Origin: Caribbeanibacter sp964518305
GTDB taxonomy: Bacteria > Gemmatimonadota > Gemmatimonadetes > Palauibacterales > Palauibacteraceae
Length of the DNA: 28,306 nucleotides
Assembly (NCBI GenBank): GCA_964518305.1
Contig: CAZFDK010000031.1
Span: forward strand, 1 to 28,306
Direction: 5' to 3'
Below, one piece after another: positions 8,246 through 15,705 of the stretch. The notes beneath the pieces were generated by a model. It searched no databases and was not told where the DNA came from. It worked only from the letters and a program-made list of their open reading frames with translations. The first letter of the stretch is position 1, and each line of letters begins with the position of its first letter. A program made the translations under genes and the position numbers.

Positions 8246-8515
8246 ATGAACCTCAACCCGCCGGTCAACAAGTTCAGCGAGCCCGACGAGATCCGCGCCT
8301 GGCTCGAGGAGCTGGAGTCGCTGAAGGAGGACCCCGAGCTCCAGGCGCCCGAGCACCAGGCGAAGCTCCAGCGTCACCTGAACGACGCCCGCACCTGGCT
8401 CGAGTGGGACCTCCACGGCAAAGCCGTTGAGGGGGGGCGGGACGTCACGGACGTGCTGCAGGAGGTCGGGGCCTTGAGCCGGGAGCCCGGCGATCCGCCT
8501 CCGTCCGAGACGTGA
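8246..8515 (+). CDS. Small hypothetical protein, helical and acidic
   Basis: An 89-residue protein I do not recognise. It is charged and predicted by eye to be mostly helical (EIRAWLEELESLKEDPEL, then HQAKLQRHLNDARTWLEWDL), with no signal peptide, membrane segment, Cys or His cluster. The ATG at 8246 is preceded by GGAGGCAGG, a reasonable ribosome-binding site, and codons are strongly biased to G/C in the third position, both supporting a real gene. It lies 121 bases upstream of the rhomboid gene on the same strand, so the two may be cotranscribed. Confidence 0.7.
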   Translation: MNLNPPVNKFSEPDEIRAWLEELESLKEDPELQAPEHQAKLQRHLNDARTWLEWDLHGKAVEGGRDVTDVLQEVGALSREPGDPPPSET

Positions 8516-8636
8516 CCGTCCGGTTCGTCCTGGCCGCACCGGAGACGTATTCTACAGCTGGCCGGGCCGGCGGGTGCTCGCCGGGTGCGGCGATTGGAGC
8601 TGGACGAGCGTCCGGAGGAGGAGCGAAAGGCGACGG

Positions 8637-9311
8637 ATGAGAAGGCAGCAGCACGGAGGTCGCGGCGGATGGGGCGGGGGACGGGCCACGGTCGGCGGAG
8701 GCGGGCTGACGCCGTGGGTGACGAACCTGATCCTGGCCAACGGCGCTCTCTACATACTCGGCTCGTTCGGGCTCCTCTCCCTCGAGTGGCAGGTCTACCA
8801 CCTGGGGTTCTCCCCGCGGTGGATCCTGCAGCAGCCCTGGACGCCCGTCACCTATATGTTCGTCCACGGCGGCCTGGGTCACGTCTTCATCAACATGCTG
8901 ATCCTGTACTTCTTCGGACCGCCGCTGGAGCGGGCCTGGGGAAGCGAGAAGTTCGTGAAGTACTACGCCGTGGCCGGGCTGGGCGGGGCGCTCTTCTCGC
9001 TGGTGCTGAGCCCGCTGGTCGGCACGGCTCCCGTGGTGGGGGCGTCGGGGGCGATCTACGGCGTGATGCTGGCTTTCGCCCTGAACTGGCCCGAGGTGCC
9101 CGTCTACATCTGGGGCATCCTGCCGGTAAAGTCGAAATGGCTGGTGGCGGGGATGGCGTTCTTCTCCTTCTACTCCACCCTCACGGGGCAGACCGGCGGG
9201 GTGGCGGAGTGGGCCCACCTGGGGGGACTGGTCACTGGCTATCTCTTCCTGCGACTGTACTGGAACGGTCCGTCCATCGGTGAGCTGTTCGGGAACGGCC
9301 GACGACGGTGA
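8637..9311 (+). CDS. Rhomboid-family intramembrane serine protease
   Basis: A 224-residue inner-membrane protease of the GlpG/rhomboid superfamily, which cuts helical membrane proteins within the bilayer. The dyad is visible: Ser137 in GASGAIYG (TM4) and His194 in EWAHLGGLVTG (TM6). The oxyanion-region motif HGGLGHVFINM (H77, H82, N86) is in TM2. The N-terminus before the first helix is short and rich in Gly and Arg. I chose the ATG at 8637 because AAAGG lies six bases before it; a start at 8574 would add 21 Arg-rich residues and is less likely. Substrates cannot be predicted. It converges on hsp20 with a hairpin between. Confidence 0.92.
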   Translation: MRRQQHGGRGGWGGGRATVGGGGLTPWVTNLILANGALYILGSFGLLSLEWQVYHLGFSPRWILQQPWTPVTYMFVHGGLGHVFINMLILYFFGPPLERAWGSEKFVKYYAVAGLGGALFSLVLSPLVGTAPVVGASGAIYGVMLAFALNWPEVPVYIWGILPVKSKWLVAGMAFFSFYSTLTGQTGGVAEWAHLGGLVTGYLFLRLYWNGPSIGELFGNGRRR

Positions 9312-9332
9312 GGAGAGGTGTGACGTACAACG

Positions 9333-9364
9333 GCCCTCCACCGCGCGGTGTCGCGGCGGAGGGC
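9333..9364. terminator. Hairpin between convergent rhomboid and hsp20 genes
   Basis: GCCCTCCACCGCG (9333-9345) pairs with CGCGGCGGAGGGC (9352-9364) around CGGTGT, with a single A-C mismatch. It sits 21 bases after the rhomboid stop and 25 bases after the end of hsp20 on the other strand, so it can terminate both. There is no T-tract, as is common in GC-rich genomes. Confidence 0.55.
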
Positions 9365-9389
9365 TCGGAGGGCTCGTGGAGAGTGGGCG

Positions 9390-9836
9390 TCAGTCGACCT
9401 CGACGTCGATCTTCCGCGACCTGGCCTCGGCGGCCTTGGGGACCTCGACGCGCAGGATGCCCTGGTCGAAGCGGGCGGTCACGTCCTCCGCCTCGATGCT
9501 GCGGGGCAGCCGGAAGCTTCTCTCGAACTGTCCCGTGGCGCGCTCGCGGAGGTGGAACTCCTCGGTCTCACGCTCCGCCTCGGCCGATCGGGATCCGCGG
9601 ATGGTGAGGTTGCCCTGATCCAGGGTCACCTCGATGTCGTCCCGCTGGAAGCCGGGGAGCTCGCTCTCCACCACGTACGCGTCCTCGGTCTCGTAGAGAT
9701 CCGTCGGCGGGGCGAAGCTCCTGATGGAGCCGTCGCCCTGATCGAAGAAGTCGCTCAGCAGACGGTCCATCTCGGTGCGGAGCTCGGGCAGACCGGTGCT
9801 CCGGCTTCGGCGGGTGCGGCGTCCAGTCGGAAGCAT
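9390..9836 (-). CDS. Small heat-shock protein, Hsp20/alpha-crystallin family
   Basis: A 148-residue ATP-independent holdase chaperone that binds unfolding proteins as large oligomers. The alpha-crystallin domain spans about residues 44-137 and shows ESELPGFQRDDIEV (57-70), the LTIRG strand (77-81) and the family signature as FDQGILRVEVPK (123-134). The length is normal for bacterial Hsp20. The ATG at 9836 has an ideal Shine-Dalgarno, AGGAGGTG then AAGC then ATG. That Shine-Dalgarno is exactly complementary to a stretch about 100 bases upstream (see the regulatory entry at 9841-9949). It follows the kinase/P-loop gene on the same strand with a 175-base gap, large enough for its own promoter. 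Confidence 0.95.
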   Translation of the reverse strand: MLPTGRRTRRSRSTGLPELRTEMDRLLSDFFDQGDGSIRSFAPPTDLYETEDAYVVESELPGFQRDDIEVTLDQGNLTIRGSRSAEAERETEEFHLRERATGQFERSFRLPRSIEAEDVTARFDQGILRVEVPKAAEARSRKIDVEVD

Positions 9837-9840
9837 GCTT

Positions 9841-9949
9841 CACCTCCTGTTGTCATGGTCTGCGATGCTCGTGGTCGGGTCGTCCGACGGGGGCTGCTCC
9901 GGCCGGTTCGCGCCGGCCGGAGTCCTCGTCGTCCGCTCCCAAGGAGGTG
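9841..9949 (-). promoter_or_regulatory. Possible hsp20 leader structure hiding the Shine-Dalgarno (RNA thermometer candidate)
   Basis: On the minus strand the hsp20 Shine-Dalgarno AGGAGGTG (9848-9841) has a perfect 8-base complement, CACCTCCT (9949-9942). Between them lies a perfect 10-base GC hairpin, CTCCGGCCGG / CCGGCCGGAG (9897-9922), which would bring the two together. If the transcript begins upstream of 9949 the ribosome-binding site would be paired, as in known thermometers (ROSE, FourU) upstream of hsp20 genes. The sequence is neither a recognisable ROSE nor FourU element, and I found no clear promoter. The central hairpin could instead be a terminator for the upstream gene. Confidence 0.4.
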
Positions 9950-10011
9950 CAAGCTGCGTACTCGCCGGAGCGGGGGGATTGCCGGGGGTTTCCTGCCAGA
10001 TTTGCACGGCC

Positions 10012-11619
10012 TCAGGGCCCGGTCTCTGCCGTGGCGGCCAACCCGGCCTCCCGGAGCAGATCCAGGGCCGCTCCGGTGCTCTCCTCGACCGGGACGTCCG
10101 TCCTGAGCACGAGGGTGCGGGGCGCGGTGTCGGCGCCCGCCTCGTCCCATGCCTGGGCCATCTCCCTGTATACCTGGAGGCCGGCGTCGGAGACGTCTCC
10201 CTCGCGCTGCTCCAGACGGCGACGGATCACCGAGGGGGCGGCGCGGCAGCGGAGGAAGCGGGCGGGCACCCCCCAGTCGTCGGCTGCCGAGAGGAAACGG
10301 CGCCGGCGGTCCTCGTCGTGGAAGGTCGCGTCCACGATGACGCGAAATCCTTGGAACAGGAGGCGCCCGGCGTCCTCCAGGCACGTGGCGTAGGTCCGTT
10401 CGGTCCACTCCTCTCCATAGATTCCCTCTCCGAAGGCCGACGCGGCGTCGTCCCCAGGCGAGAGCCCGGCCAGCCTCTTCCGCGTGGGATCGGTGGCCAC
10501 GATCCTGAAGTTCGCCTCCCGGGACAGGGTTCGTGCCAGGGTGGACTTCCCCGTGGCCGGCAGGCCGCCGACCAGCAGGAGGGCCGGACGACGCTCCGGG
10601 GGAGACAGCTCCCCGAGGCCGATGAGCCAGTGGGCCCGGGATTCCCGGGCCGCCCTCCGCCTCTCGTCCCCCGCCACGTCGGGGTCGTCCACGGTCATTC
10701 CCTCGACCTTGCCACGGACGTGGGCCCGATAGGCCGCGTACAGCGGCAGGAGCTCCCGGCCCCGGGGATCGTCGGCCTCCCGGAAGTAGACCCGCGCCAG
10801 GCGGTCGGCCAGCGACCGCCGTCCCCGAAAGGTGAGGTCCATGTAGAGGAAGGCCACGTCGGCCACCGGGTCGGCGTACCGGAGCCGATCGCTGAATTCG
10901 ATGCAGTCCACGACGACGATGTCGCGCGGCGGCTCCCGGTCCGGGAGGATATAGACGTGGTCGAGGTGCAGATCGCCGTGCGTGTCCCGGGGCACTCCGG
11001 CCCTGGCGCGTTCCTCGATCAGGCCGCGGGCCTCGGAGAGCTCTCCCTCGGTGAGGCGCGCCGTCCGGGCCAGCACGTCCCGACCCACCGTCCGCTCCGT
11101 GTGCGGAAGGGACTGGGTGAAGTTCTCACGGGCGTTGTGGGCGACGACCTCCCAGCGGCCGAAGTGGGAGATCTCGGGTCCCGAGTCCGCTCCCCGGTGA
11201 AAAGAGGCGATGCGGCGCGCCACCCGCTCCACCTGGTCGGCCGTGAGCTCGTCCCGCTCGAGGCGGGACAGCAGGGTCGCCTCGGGCGGGAGCCGCTTCA
11301 TCTTGACCGCGTACTCCACGGTCTCGCCGGATCCATCGACCCGTACCGTTCCGTCCTCGCGGGTCAGGGGGACCACGCCACGATACACGTCCGGGGCCAG
11401 GCGCCGGTTGAGCTCGACCTCCCGCTCGCAGTAGGTGCGCCGCTTCTCCAGCGTCGTGAAGTCCAGGAAGCCCCGGTCCACGGGCTTCTTCACCTTGTAC
11501 GCCCACGGACCCGCCAGGGAGACGACGGAGATGTGGGTCTGATGGATCGTCGGATCGCCGGCAGGATGGGGATAGGAGGCCGGATCCGTCAGGGTCTCGA
11601 TGATGCGGCCGACGTCCAT
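10012..11619 (-). CDS. Fused aminoglycoside-phosphotransferase-like kinase and P-loop ATPase/kinase
   Basis: A 535-residue cytosolic protein of two ATP-using domains. The N-terminal part (about 1-330) resembles the APH/choline-kinase fold: a VKKPV segment near residue 43, the catalytic loop THGDLHLDHVYIL (213-225), and the metal-binding acidic DCIEF (238-242). The C-terminal part (about 345-520) is a P-loop NTPase with Walker A GGLPATGKST (351-360), resembling small-molecule kinases such as gluconate or chloramphenicol kinases. This fusion is widespread in bacteria (COG2187 plus COG0645 type) but its substrate is unknown to me. An antibiotic-resistance role should not be assumed. The ATG at 11619 is followed by the conserved start of the family (RIIETLTDPASYPHPAG). 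Confidence 0.88.
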   Translation of the reverse strand: MDVGRIIETLTDPASYPHPAGDPTIHQTHISVVSLAGPWAYKVKKPVDRGFLDFTTLEKRRTYCEREVELNRRLAPDVYRGVVPLTREDGTVRVDGSGETVEYAVKMKRLPPEATLLSRLERDELTADQVERVARRIASFHRGADSGPEISHFGRWEVVAHNARENFTQSLPHTERTVGRDVLARTARLTEGELSEARGLIEERARAGVPRDTHGDLHLDHVYILPDREPPRDIVVVDCIEFSDRLRYADPVADVAFLYMDLTFRGRRSLADRLARVYFREADDPRGRELLPLYAAYRAHVRGKVEGMTVDDPDVAGDERRRAARESRAHWLIGLGELSPPERRPALLLVGGLPATGKSTLARTLSREANFRIVATDPTRKRLAGLSPGDDAASAFGEGIYGEEWTERTYATCLEDAGRLLFQGFRVIVDATFHDEDRRRRFLSAADDWGVPARFLRCRAAPSVIRRRLEQREGDVSDAGLQVYREMAQAWDEAGADTAPRTLVLRTDVPVEESTGAALDLLREAGLAATAETGP

Positions 11620-11694
11620 GGCTCCCGGGTCGTATCAAGGAGGAGACGGGTGGCCGAATCTCGTAGGCGTTCCCCGGCCCGGGCAAGGGGGCGC

Positions 11695-12162
11695 TCAGGC
11701 TCCGGCCCGCTCCAGTGTCTCGTCCAGATCCAGGTCGCCCTCTTCCCCTCGGCTCAGCTCCTCGGGCGTCACACGTTCGTCCGCCGTCAGGAGGGAGAGG
11801 GTCAGGAGCGCGCCGATCGGCGACATCCCCCTCTCGTTCACGAGCCGCCGAAGGCTGAAGCCCTCGACCTCCAGGTCCTCGACCTGGCCGGTGAGCCACC
11901 ACCGGAGGAAGGCGCCCCGGATCCGGGGAGCGGTGGAGAGCAGGCGTGTGGCTACCGCGCCGGCGTGGGTGGCCTCGAGGCCGTGCACCTCCCGGAGCCA
12001 GTTCATCAGCTCCACGCGCCGGTAGGTCTTGGCGGCGGAGCGATCGGCCGAGTCGGCGCCGAGGGCGCGATCGCGCTCGCGGCCGCGGGCGGCAGAGGTG
12101 TGGGCCGGGCTGTCGTCCGTCGTCTGCGTCCGCGCAAAGCGCGGTACGTTGCGGAGAACCAT
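11695..12162 (-). CDS. Hypothetical protein
   Basis: A 155-residue protein I do not recognise. The first 50 residues are charged and look disordered (RTQTTDDSPAHTSAARGRER). The rest is compact and Leu-rich (YRRVELMNWLREVHGLEATH, then RIRGAFLRWWLTGQVEDLEV, then MSPIGALLTLSLLTADERVT) and ends in an acidic tail. There are no Cys residues and no signal peptide or membrane helix. The ATG at 12162 has a weak ACAGGT upstream; a start at the ATG of MNWLREV would remove the disordered part. It precedes the kinase/P-loop gene by 75 bases on the same strand and is divergent from the NRAMP-like operon. A basic DNA-associated role is possible but unsupported. Confidence 0.62.
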   Translation of the reverse strand: MVLRNVPRFARTQTTDDSPAHTSAARGRERDRALGADSADRSAAKTYRRVELMNWLREVHGLEATHAGAVATRLLSTAPRIRGAFLRWWLTGQVEDLEVEGFSLRRLVNERGMSPIGALLTLSLLTADERVTPEELSRGEEGDLDLDETLERAGA

Positions 12163-12448
12163 CGTCGTTTCTATGACCTGTCTTTTCGGGTGTGTTCCGT
12201 GATCGGTGCGTCGCTGTGGTCGCTGTCGTGTAACGTCCTGAGCTGAAGGATACCTCCGCCGACCGCCGCGAGTTCCCGGGAGGGCGGCAGTCCGGCTTCG
12301 ACGGAGTAGACTGCCCGTCTCCGTTTGTTCCGGGAATGTTCCGGCCCACACCTTTCGCCGCCGTCGTCGGTCCTTCATCCTGCTCCGGAGCGCCGGGGTG
12401 CGGACGGGCCCCGAGTCCAGTGGCGACGGAGACGAAGGGAAAGGACGG

Positions 12449-13681
12449 ATGGCCGGCGAGGCCGGTACAGAGAGAGGCGGTTGGCTCGAGCGGCTGAAGA
12501 GCGTCGGGCCCGGAGCCATGGTGGCCGGGGCGTTCATCGGACCGGGCACCGTCACCACGGCCACCGTGGCGGGGGTCGATGCCGGCGTCACGCTCCTGTG
12601 GGCGCTCCTCTTCTCGGTCCTGGCCACCATCGTGCTCCAGGAGATGGCAGCACGGCTCGGGCTCGTCACCGGCCAGGGGCTCGGCGAGGCCATCCGCCGC
12701 CGGTTCCGGGCCACGGCCGGCTGGCTGGTGGCTGCCGCCCTCGTCCTCTCGGCCGTGGCGCTGGGCAACGCCGCCTATCAGACCGGGAACCTCCTGGGTG
12801 GCTCCCTGGGCCTGGCCGGCCTGTTCGGGGGTGCCGAGCGGTGGTGGGCGCTGGCCATCGCCGCCGCGGCGTTCGTGCTGCTGTGGACCGGCCGGTACCG
12901 TGTGGTGGAGCGGGCCCTGGTGGTGCTGGTCTCGGTGATGGCCGTGGTCTTCGTGGCCACGGCGGCCATGCTCCTGCCTCCGGCTCCGGAGCTCCTGTCC
13001 GGCCTCTTCGTGCCCGACCTCCCGTCCGGCCGTCAGGGGCGGCTCCTGGTCATCGGGCTCGTGGGCACGACGGTCGTGCCGTACAACCTCTTCCTCCACG
13101 CTTCCGCGGTGCGAGAGCGGTGGGAGGGGCCGGAGTCGCTGCCGGCGGCGCGGACGGACACGGTCCTCTCGGTGCTGGTCGGCGGTACCGTGAGCATGGG
13201 CGTGGTGGTCTCGGCGGCGGCCGCGGCCGGGGTGGGAGAGGTGTCCTCGGCCGCCGACATGGCGGTACAGCTGGAGCCGCTCCTCGGCTCCTGGGCCGGC
13301 GCCTTCTTCGCGGTGGGACTGTTCGCCGCGGGCATGAGCTCGGCCGTCACGGCGCCGCTGGCCGCGGCCTACGCCACGGCCGGTGTCCTGGGATGGGAAC
13401 GGGACCTGGAGAGTCGGCGGTTCCGGGCGGTGTGGGCCGTGGTGCTGCTGGCAGGGCTCACGTTCGCGCTCATCGGCGTGCGCCCCGTGCCGGCGATCCT
13501 CTTCGCGCAGGTGGCGAACGGACTCCTCCTCCCGGCGGTGGCGGTGTTCCTCGTGATTACCGTGAACGACCGGGGCGAGATGGGGGATCGCGTCAACGCG
13601 GGATGGCTCAACATCGCCGGCGCCGTGGTCATCCTGATCTCGACGCTCCTGGGCGCCCGCGCCCTCATGGAGGTGCTGTGA
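12449..13681 (+). CDS. NRAMP/SLC11-like membrane transporter lacking the canonical metal-binding motif
   Basis: A 410-residue polytopic protein with the NRAMP fold signature, including the conserved QEMAARLGLVTGQGLGE (64-80). Classical NRAMPs bind Mn2+/Fe2+ through DPGN in helix 1 and MPHN in helix 6. Here helix 1 reads GPGT (31-34, in AFIGPGTVTTATVAG) and helix 6 reads VPYN (210-213, in VGTTVVPYNLFLHAS), so the metal-binding Asp, Asn and Met are gone. Transport of Mn or Fe is therefore doubtful. Its stop codon overlaps the start of hyuA in GTGA, which ties it to hydantoin/5-oxoproline metabolism. In B. subtilis the NRAMP-like gene ycsG lies in the pxpABC 5-oxoprolinase operon. I infer uptake of a cyclic amide or amino-acid-like substrate. 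The ATG at 12449 follows GGGAAAGGA; a GTG at 12398 would add 17 polar residues. Confidence 0.87.
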   Translation: MAGEAGTERGGWLERLKSVGPGAMVAGAFIGPGTVTTATVAGVDAGVTLLWALLFSVLATIVLQEMAARLGLVTGQGLGEAIRRRFRATAGWLVAAALVLSAVALGNAAYQTGNLLGGSLGLAGLFGGAERWWALAIAAAAFVLLWTGRYRVVERALVVLVSVMAVVFVATAAMLLPPAPELLSGLFVPDLPSGRQGRLLVIGLVGTTVVPYNLFLHASAVRERWEGPESLPAARTDTVLSVLVGGTVSMGVVVSAAAAAGVGEVSSAADMAVQLEPLLGSWAGAFFAVGLFAAGMSSAVTAPLAAAYATAGVLGWERDLESRRFRAVWAVVLLAGLTFALIGVRPVPAILFAQVANGLLLPAVAVFLVITVNDRGEMGDRVNAGWLNIAGAVVILISTLLGARALMEVL

Positions 13682-15705
13682 GCGACCTGCGGATCGGGGT
13701 CGATGTGGGCGGCACGTTCACCGACTTCGTGCTCTATGATTCCACCGCGGGGGTGACCTATCGGACGCGGAAAGTGCTATCCACCCCCGCCGAGCCGTCG
13801 GAGGGTGTGCTCGAGGGGCTGGAGCGAGCGGAAGCCGCCTCGCCGTCGGAGGTCGTCCACGGCTCCACGGTGGCCACGAACGCGGTGCTGGAGCGGACGG
13901 GGGCGAGGACCGCCCTCGTGACGACCGAGGGCTTCGAGGACGTCCTGACCATCGCTCGCCAGAATCGATCCGAGCTGTACGACCTATCCGCGGGCAGGCC
14001 CGAACCGCTGGTTCCGCCGGAGCGCTGCTTCGGCGTCTCCGAGCGAGTCGACGAGGAGGGACGAGTCCTGCGCGAACTGGACGAGTCCGAGCTGGACCCG
14101 CTGGTGGAGGCCCTCGAGGCGGCGGGCGTCGAGTCCGTGGCCGTCTCGCTCCTCTTCTCCTTCCTGCATGCCGAGCACGAGAGGCGGATCGCGGAGCGAC
14201 TACGGGAGGAAGGGTTCCGGGTCTCGCGCTCCAGCGAGGTGCTGCCCGAGTTCAGGGAGTACGAGCGGGCCAGCACCACGGCCGTGAACGCCTACGTCGG
14301 GCCGATCCTGGACCGATACCTGGAGCGCCTGGACCGCCGGCTGGACGACAGCCGCTTCCGGATCATGCAGTCCAACGGGGGCAGCGTCGGCACCCGGGAG
14401 GCGCGGCGACTCGGCGTGCGGTCGATCCTCTCCGGTCCGGCCGGGGGCGCGGTGGGCGCACTCCGGGTGGCGCGGGGCGTCGGCCGGCCGGACGTGATCT
14501 CCTTCGACATGGGCGGCACCTCGACCGACGTTTCCCTGATGCGGGGCGACGTGGAGGTGACGAGCGAGACCCGTGTCGACGGGCTGCCGATCCGGGTTCC
14601 GGTCATCGACATCCACACGGTCGGGGCCGGCGGTGGATCGGTGGGACGGGTGGACGCCGGAGGCGTTCTGCGAGTGGGGCCCGAGAGCGCCGGCGCCGAT
14701 CCGGGCCCGGCCTGCTACGGCCGGGGCGGGGAGCGGGCCACGGTCACCGACGCCCACGTGGTCCTGGGCCGGCTACCGGCCGACGCCTTCCTGGGAGGGA
14801 GGATGTCGCTGGAGGCCGGTCGTGCCGAGGCGGCGCTGGAGGCCGTGGGCCGCGACGCGGAACTGGATGCCGGCGGGGAGCTCGGGCGGGCCGAGCGGGC
14901 CGCGCTGGGCGTCGTCCGGGTGGCCAACGCCCACATGGAGCGAGCCCTCCGCGTGATCTCCGTGGAGCGGGGACACGAGCCGGAGGACTTCGCCATGGTC
15001 GCATACGGCGGCGCCGGCGGCCTGCACGCCGCGGAGCTGGCCCGGCGCCTGGGCATCGGCGAGGTGATCGTCCCTCCGGCCGCGTCCGTGCTGTCGGCGT
15101 TCGGAATGCTGAGCGCCGACGTGGTGAAGGACTACGTGCGGACGGTCATGCTGCCGGGTGACACGGCCTTCGACGACCTCGAGGAGCGGATGCGCCCCCT
15201 GGCCGAGCGGGGCCGGGAGGAGGTGGAGGCCGAAGGCGTGCAGCCGGGACGGATCCGGCTGGAGTCGGCGCTGGACATGCGGTACGAGGGACAGTCCTAC
15301 GAGCTCGAGGTCCCCGTGGTCGAGGACTTCGTCGACCGCTTCCACCGCGAGCACCGCCGCGTCTACGGACACGCCGAGGAGGGCGCGCCGGTGGAGATCG
15401 TGAACCTCCGCCTGAGGGCCGTGGGCGAGGTGGAGCCCCTCCCGCTACCGGACCGGGAGCCGGGCCCTCCGGATCCCGCGGACGCCCGCCGGTCGACTCG
15501 GCCCGTGATCGTGTCGGGTCCGGAGGGCCCCGAGCGGCGCCCGGTGCCCGTCTTCGACGGCGAGGCGCTTCGACCGGGCCACGAGGTGACCGGTCCCGCG
15601 GTGATCGCGAAGTCCGACAGCACGGTCCTGGTCGGACCGTCGGATGGGGCACGGGTGGACCGGAGGGAGAATCTGCGCCTCGAGATCGGAGGTGAGGAAG
15701 CGTGA
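13678..15705 (+). CDS. hyuA: Hydantoinase/5-oxoprolinase subunit A (HyuA family)
   Basis: A 675-residue cytosolic subunit of the ATP-dependent ring-opening enzymes that act on hydantoins, 5-oxoproline or, in acetone carboxylase relatives, ketones. Two actin/hexokinase-type phosphate-binding loops are visible: GVDVGGTFTDF (7-17) in the N-terminal hydantoinase/oxoprolinase domain and FDMGGTSTDVSL (about 275-287) at the start of the main domain. HGSTVATNAVLERTGARTAL follows the first domain and AYGGAGGLHAAELA marks the later part, all typical of HyuA. Length is normal. The GTG start at 13678 overlaps the transporter stop by four bases, so translation is probably coupled. The substrate is not determined by sequence; the NRAMP-like partner favours 5-oxoproline or a hydantoin over acetone, and no acetone carboxylase gamma subunit is present. 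Confidence 0.93.
   Translation: MSDLRIGVDVGGTFTDFVLYDSTAGVTYRTRKVLSTPAEPSEGVLEGLERAEAASPSEVVHGSTVATNAVLERTGARTALVTTEGFEDVLTIARQNRSELYDLSAGRPEPLVPPERCFGVSERVDEEGRVLRELDESELDPLVEALEAAGVESVAVSLLFSFLHAEHERRIAERLREEGFRVSRSSEVLPEFREYERASTTAVNAYVGPILDRYLERLDRRLDDSRFRIMQSNGGSVGTREARRLGVRSILSGPAGGAVGALRVARGVGRPDVISFDMGGTSTDVSLMRGDVEVTSETRVDGLPIRVPVIDIHTVGAGGGSVGRVDAGGVLRVGPESAGADPGPACYGRGGERATVTDAHVVLGRLPADAFLGGRMSLEAGRAEAALEAVGRDAELDAGGELGRAERAALGVVRVANAHMERALRVISVERGHEPEDFAMVAYGGAGGLHAAELARRLGIGEVIVPPAASVLSAFGMLSADVVKDYVRTVMLPGDTAFDDLEERMRPLAERGREEVEAEGVQPGRIRLESALDMRYEGQSYELEVPVVEDFVDRFHREHRRVYGHAEEGAPVEIVNLRLRAVGEVEPLPLPDREPGPPDPADARRSTRPVIVSGPEGPERRPVPVFDGEALRPGHEVTGPAVIAKSDSTVLVGPSDGARVDRRENLRLEIGGEEA

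Noticed and set aside
10012..11619. Aminoglycoside-resistance gene
   Set aside because: The APH-like fold is shared by many kinases, and this fusion type is a housekeeping-like family in many bacteria; sequence gives no reason to call resistance.
9775..12246. 823-codon plus-strand open frame opposite the kinase/P-loop gene
   Set aside because: The minus strand encodes clear APH and Walker A motifs; the plus-strand product has none and low-complexity composition.
12323..12345. GTTCCGG...GTTCCGG pair upstream of the transporter operon as an operator
   Set aside because: A 7-base direct repeat in GC-rich DNA is weak evidence, and it matches no regulator site I know.
12325..13677. Upstream extension of the hyuA frame
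   Set aside because: It overlaps the transporter gene; HyuA's conserved N-terminus begins at the GTG at 13678.
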